Source: Pagrus major (taxonomy: Eukaryota > Chordata > Actinopteri > Spariformes > Sparidae). Taken from it: a DNA stretch of 64,000 bases. The notes below the pieces were generated by a model. The model saw nothing but the letters and a program-made list of their open reading frames with translations. It was not told where the DNA came from and ran no database searches. This document shows positions 62,307 through 64,000 of this stretch, piece by piece (position 1 is the first letter of the stretch; each line of letters starts with the position of its first letter). The translations under genes were made by a program, and so were the position numbers. The stretch is taken from the NCBI RefSeq assembly GCF_040436345.1, contig NC_133232.1, forward strand, positions 25,574,315-25,638,314. Reading direction: 5' to 3'.

Positions 62307-64000
62307 ATGGAACAAAGACGATACGAGCGACGACGGGCGCGAGGATATCTGGTCGTCTGCGTGGTTGCTGTGCTTTTGTGGAGCGTGGCCTCGGCGCAAA
62401 TAAGATATTCAATCTCTGAGGAAGTGAACGAAGGAACTGTGGTTGGAAATATAGCAAAAGATCTGGGATTAGATAAAAGCACTTTGACAGAAAGGAAGTA
62501 TCGGATTGTTTCAAGTAATGCGGATCCGCTTTTCCATGTAAATCAGAACGATGGCATCCTGTATGTGAGCCGAAAGATTGACAGAGAAGAGGTGTGCGCA
62601 CAGAGCAGTACGTGTTTAATCAATCTGAAAACCGTCCTAGAAAACCCGCTGGAGGTCCATTATGTTGGAGTTGAGGTGCTGGATATAAATGATCATTCTC
62701 CCGGTTTCCCGGAAAAGGATAAGAGGTTAGAGATTTCAGAGTCCGTGTTGCCTGGAGCACGATTTCAGCTAAAACCTTCGCAAGATCCAGACAGTGGTCA
62801 TTTCAGTGTGCAGCAATACAAACTCAGCCAGAACGACCACTTCCGTTTGGAAGTTAAGAATAGAGGAAACGATGGCAAAATACCAATATTGGTTGTTCAA
62901 AAATCTTTAGACAGAGAAACTGCAGGAAGCCACTTACTAGTACTGACCGCACTGGATGGAGGGAAACCTCCGAAATCTGGCGAGATGAATATTCTAGTAA
63001 ATGTTTTAGATATTAATGATAACGCACCTGTTTTCTCTCAAGAAGTTTATTCTGTGATGCTCGATGAAAATGCCCCAGTAGGTACAAGAGTCATAGAAGT
63101 GAATGCAACTGATTTAGATGAAGGACCAAACGCAGATGTAGTTTACTCATTTAGCAACAGCATGAATCAAAAAATATTAAACCTTTTTGATATCAATCCG
63201 TTAACAGGTGAGGTAACTGTTAAAGGATTAGTTGATTATGAGGAGAATAACAGATATGATATTGAAATTGAAGCATCAGATAAAGGTCTGGCTCCGTTAA
63301 CTACAGAGAAAAGTGTCATAATCCAGATAGTAGATGTGAATGATAATGCACCTGAGATTGAAGTTACCTCATTTTCAAGCTCCATCCCTGAAGATTCCAG
63401 ACCTGGAACTACAGTTGCTCTTATCAGTGTAAATGACTTGGACTCTGGTCTGAATGGAAAAATTATTTGCTCCATAAGTGAGGATGTTCCTTTTACATTA
63501 TCACCATCCTTACAAGACAAAATGTATTCATTAGTCACCAAATCTCCTCTGGACAGAGAGAAACAGTCACATTATAAACTAACAATAACTGCAAAAGATG
63601 CTGGTCAACCTCCATTATCATCTGAAAAGACAATAAGTGTTGTGGTGTCAGATGTGAATGACAACAGTCCAGAGTTTTCACTGAATCCATATACTTTCTA
63701 TGTCACAGAAGCTAATGAGCCAGGTACCTCTGTGTTTTCTGTTAAAGCTTTTGATCGTGATGAAAACGACAATGCTCTGATATCCTATCATATTCTCAGA
63801 GATGGAAGGGAAGAAAATAAATTGGCTTCATTTCTCAACATAAACTCTGAAACTGGAGATATTCTGGCTTTAAAAAGTTTTGACTTTGAAGTTCTGAAAA
63901 CGTTCCAGTTCCAAGTTGTCGCCACAGATTCTGGAGCTCCGTCACTGAGCAGCAACGTCACAGTGAACGTGTTCATTCTGGATCAGAACGACAACGCTCC
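62307..64000 (+). CDS. Protocadherin gamma-type variable exon g14 (5' part, cut by the window edge)
   Basis: 564 codons are visible, from the CCATGG start ([17 protein letters not shown]) to the DQNDNAP motif at the EC5/EC6 join. EC6, the transmembrane helix and the tail lie beyond 64,000. The signal peptide and EC1 are close to g12 and g13 (loop CAQSSTC). EC1/EC2 changes include [20 protein letters not shown] and [20 protein letters not shown] in EC3. EC4-EC5 are nearly identical to g12, including [20 protein letters not shown]. The start of the homogenised 3' block is present (from about 63,876). No interruption is seen in the visible part. Confidence 0.94.
   Translation, partial: MEQRRYERRRARGYLVVCVVAVLLWSVASAQIRYSISEEVNEGTVVGNIAKDLGLDKSTLTERKYRIVSSNADPLFHVNQNDGILYVSRKIDREEVCAQSSTCLINLKTVLENPLEVHYVGVEVLDINDHSPGFPEKDKRLEISESVLPGARFQLKPSQDPDSGHFSVQQYKLSQNDHFRLEVKNRGNDGKIPILVVQKSLDRETAGSHLLVLTALDGGKPPKSGEMNILVNVLDINDNAPVFSQEVYSVMLDENAPVGTRVIEVNATDLDEGPNADVVYSFSNSMNQKILNLFDINPLTGEVTVKGLVDYEENNRYDIEIEASDKGLAPLTTEKSVIIQIVDVNDNAPEIEVTSFSSSIPEDSRPGTTVALISVNDLDSGLNGKIICSISEDVPFTLSPSLQDKMYSLVTKSPLDREKQSHYKLTITAKDAGQPPLSSEKTISVVVSDVNDNSPEFSLNPYTFYVTEANEPGTSVFSVKAFDRDENDNALISYHILRDGREENKLASFLNINSETGDILALKSFDFEVLKTFQFQVVATDSGAPSLSSNVTVNVFILDQNDNA

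Overview
The window is vertebrate genomic DNA from the clustered protocadherin (Pcdh) locus, very probably of a teleost fish. Each gene is one large uninterrupted variable exon of about 2.35-2.4 kb. It encodes a signal peptide, six cadherin (EC) repeats, one transmembrane helix and a short tail, and it ends in frame (phase 0) at a GT splice donor. Intergenic spacing is only 0.5-1.8 kb, and downstream constant exons are shared. Large families with near-identical 3' halves, hAT-like and LINE fragments and simple repeats all fit a teleost. Species and cluster number (Pcdh1 or Pcdh2) cannot be read from the sequence.

Layout. (1) 1-8,027: end of a 5' subcluster with three variable exons, the first cut by the window edge. 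They resemble mammalian alpha-C2, but could be the delta-type subcluster I recall from teleosts. Two of the units are a recent 4.2-kb tandem duplication carrying a hAT-like element, with a small inversion in one copy. (2) 8,028-18,430: a gene-poor spacer. It holds a LINE endonuclease fragment, a shard of a Pcdh exon, two phase-compatible candidate constant exons (11,612-11,682 and 11,883-12,085) for the 5' subcluster, possible polyadenylation signals, and a compact block at 16.48-16.92 kb with a CTCF-like site, a REST/RE1 site and an RFX X-box. This block sits where the mammalian HS5-1 enhancer lies. (3) 18,667-64,000: a gamma-type subcluster with 13 complete variable exons (called g1-g13 here) and a fourteenth cut by the right edge. 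Its constant exons lie beyond the window.

How it works (established for clustered Pcdhs). Each variable exon has its own promoter. One is chosen per chromosome in a neuron through CTCF/cohesin looping, and it is spliced to the shared constant exons to give a cell-surface identity protein that binds homophilically. Promoter-proximal CTCF-like conserved sequence elements are visible 134-331 bp upstream of nearly every gamma start codon.

Main discovery-type signal: a RE1/NRSE-like motif (REST site) in the same orientation precedes almost every gamma gene, 400-900 bp before the start codon. It is duplicated in some intervals, eroded before g11, and kept beside an orphaned exon tail between g7 and g8. 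Other signals are homogenisation of the 3' 788 bp of all gamma exons (gene conversion), a near-duplicate trio at g12-g14, and a displaced start codon with an overlapping upstream ORF in g6.
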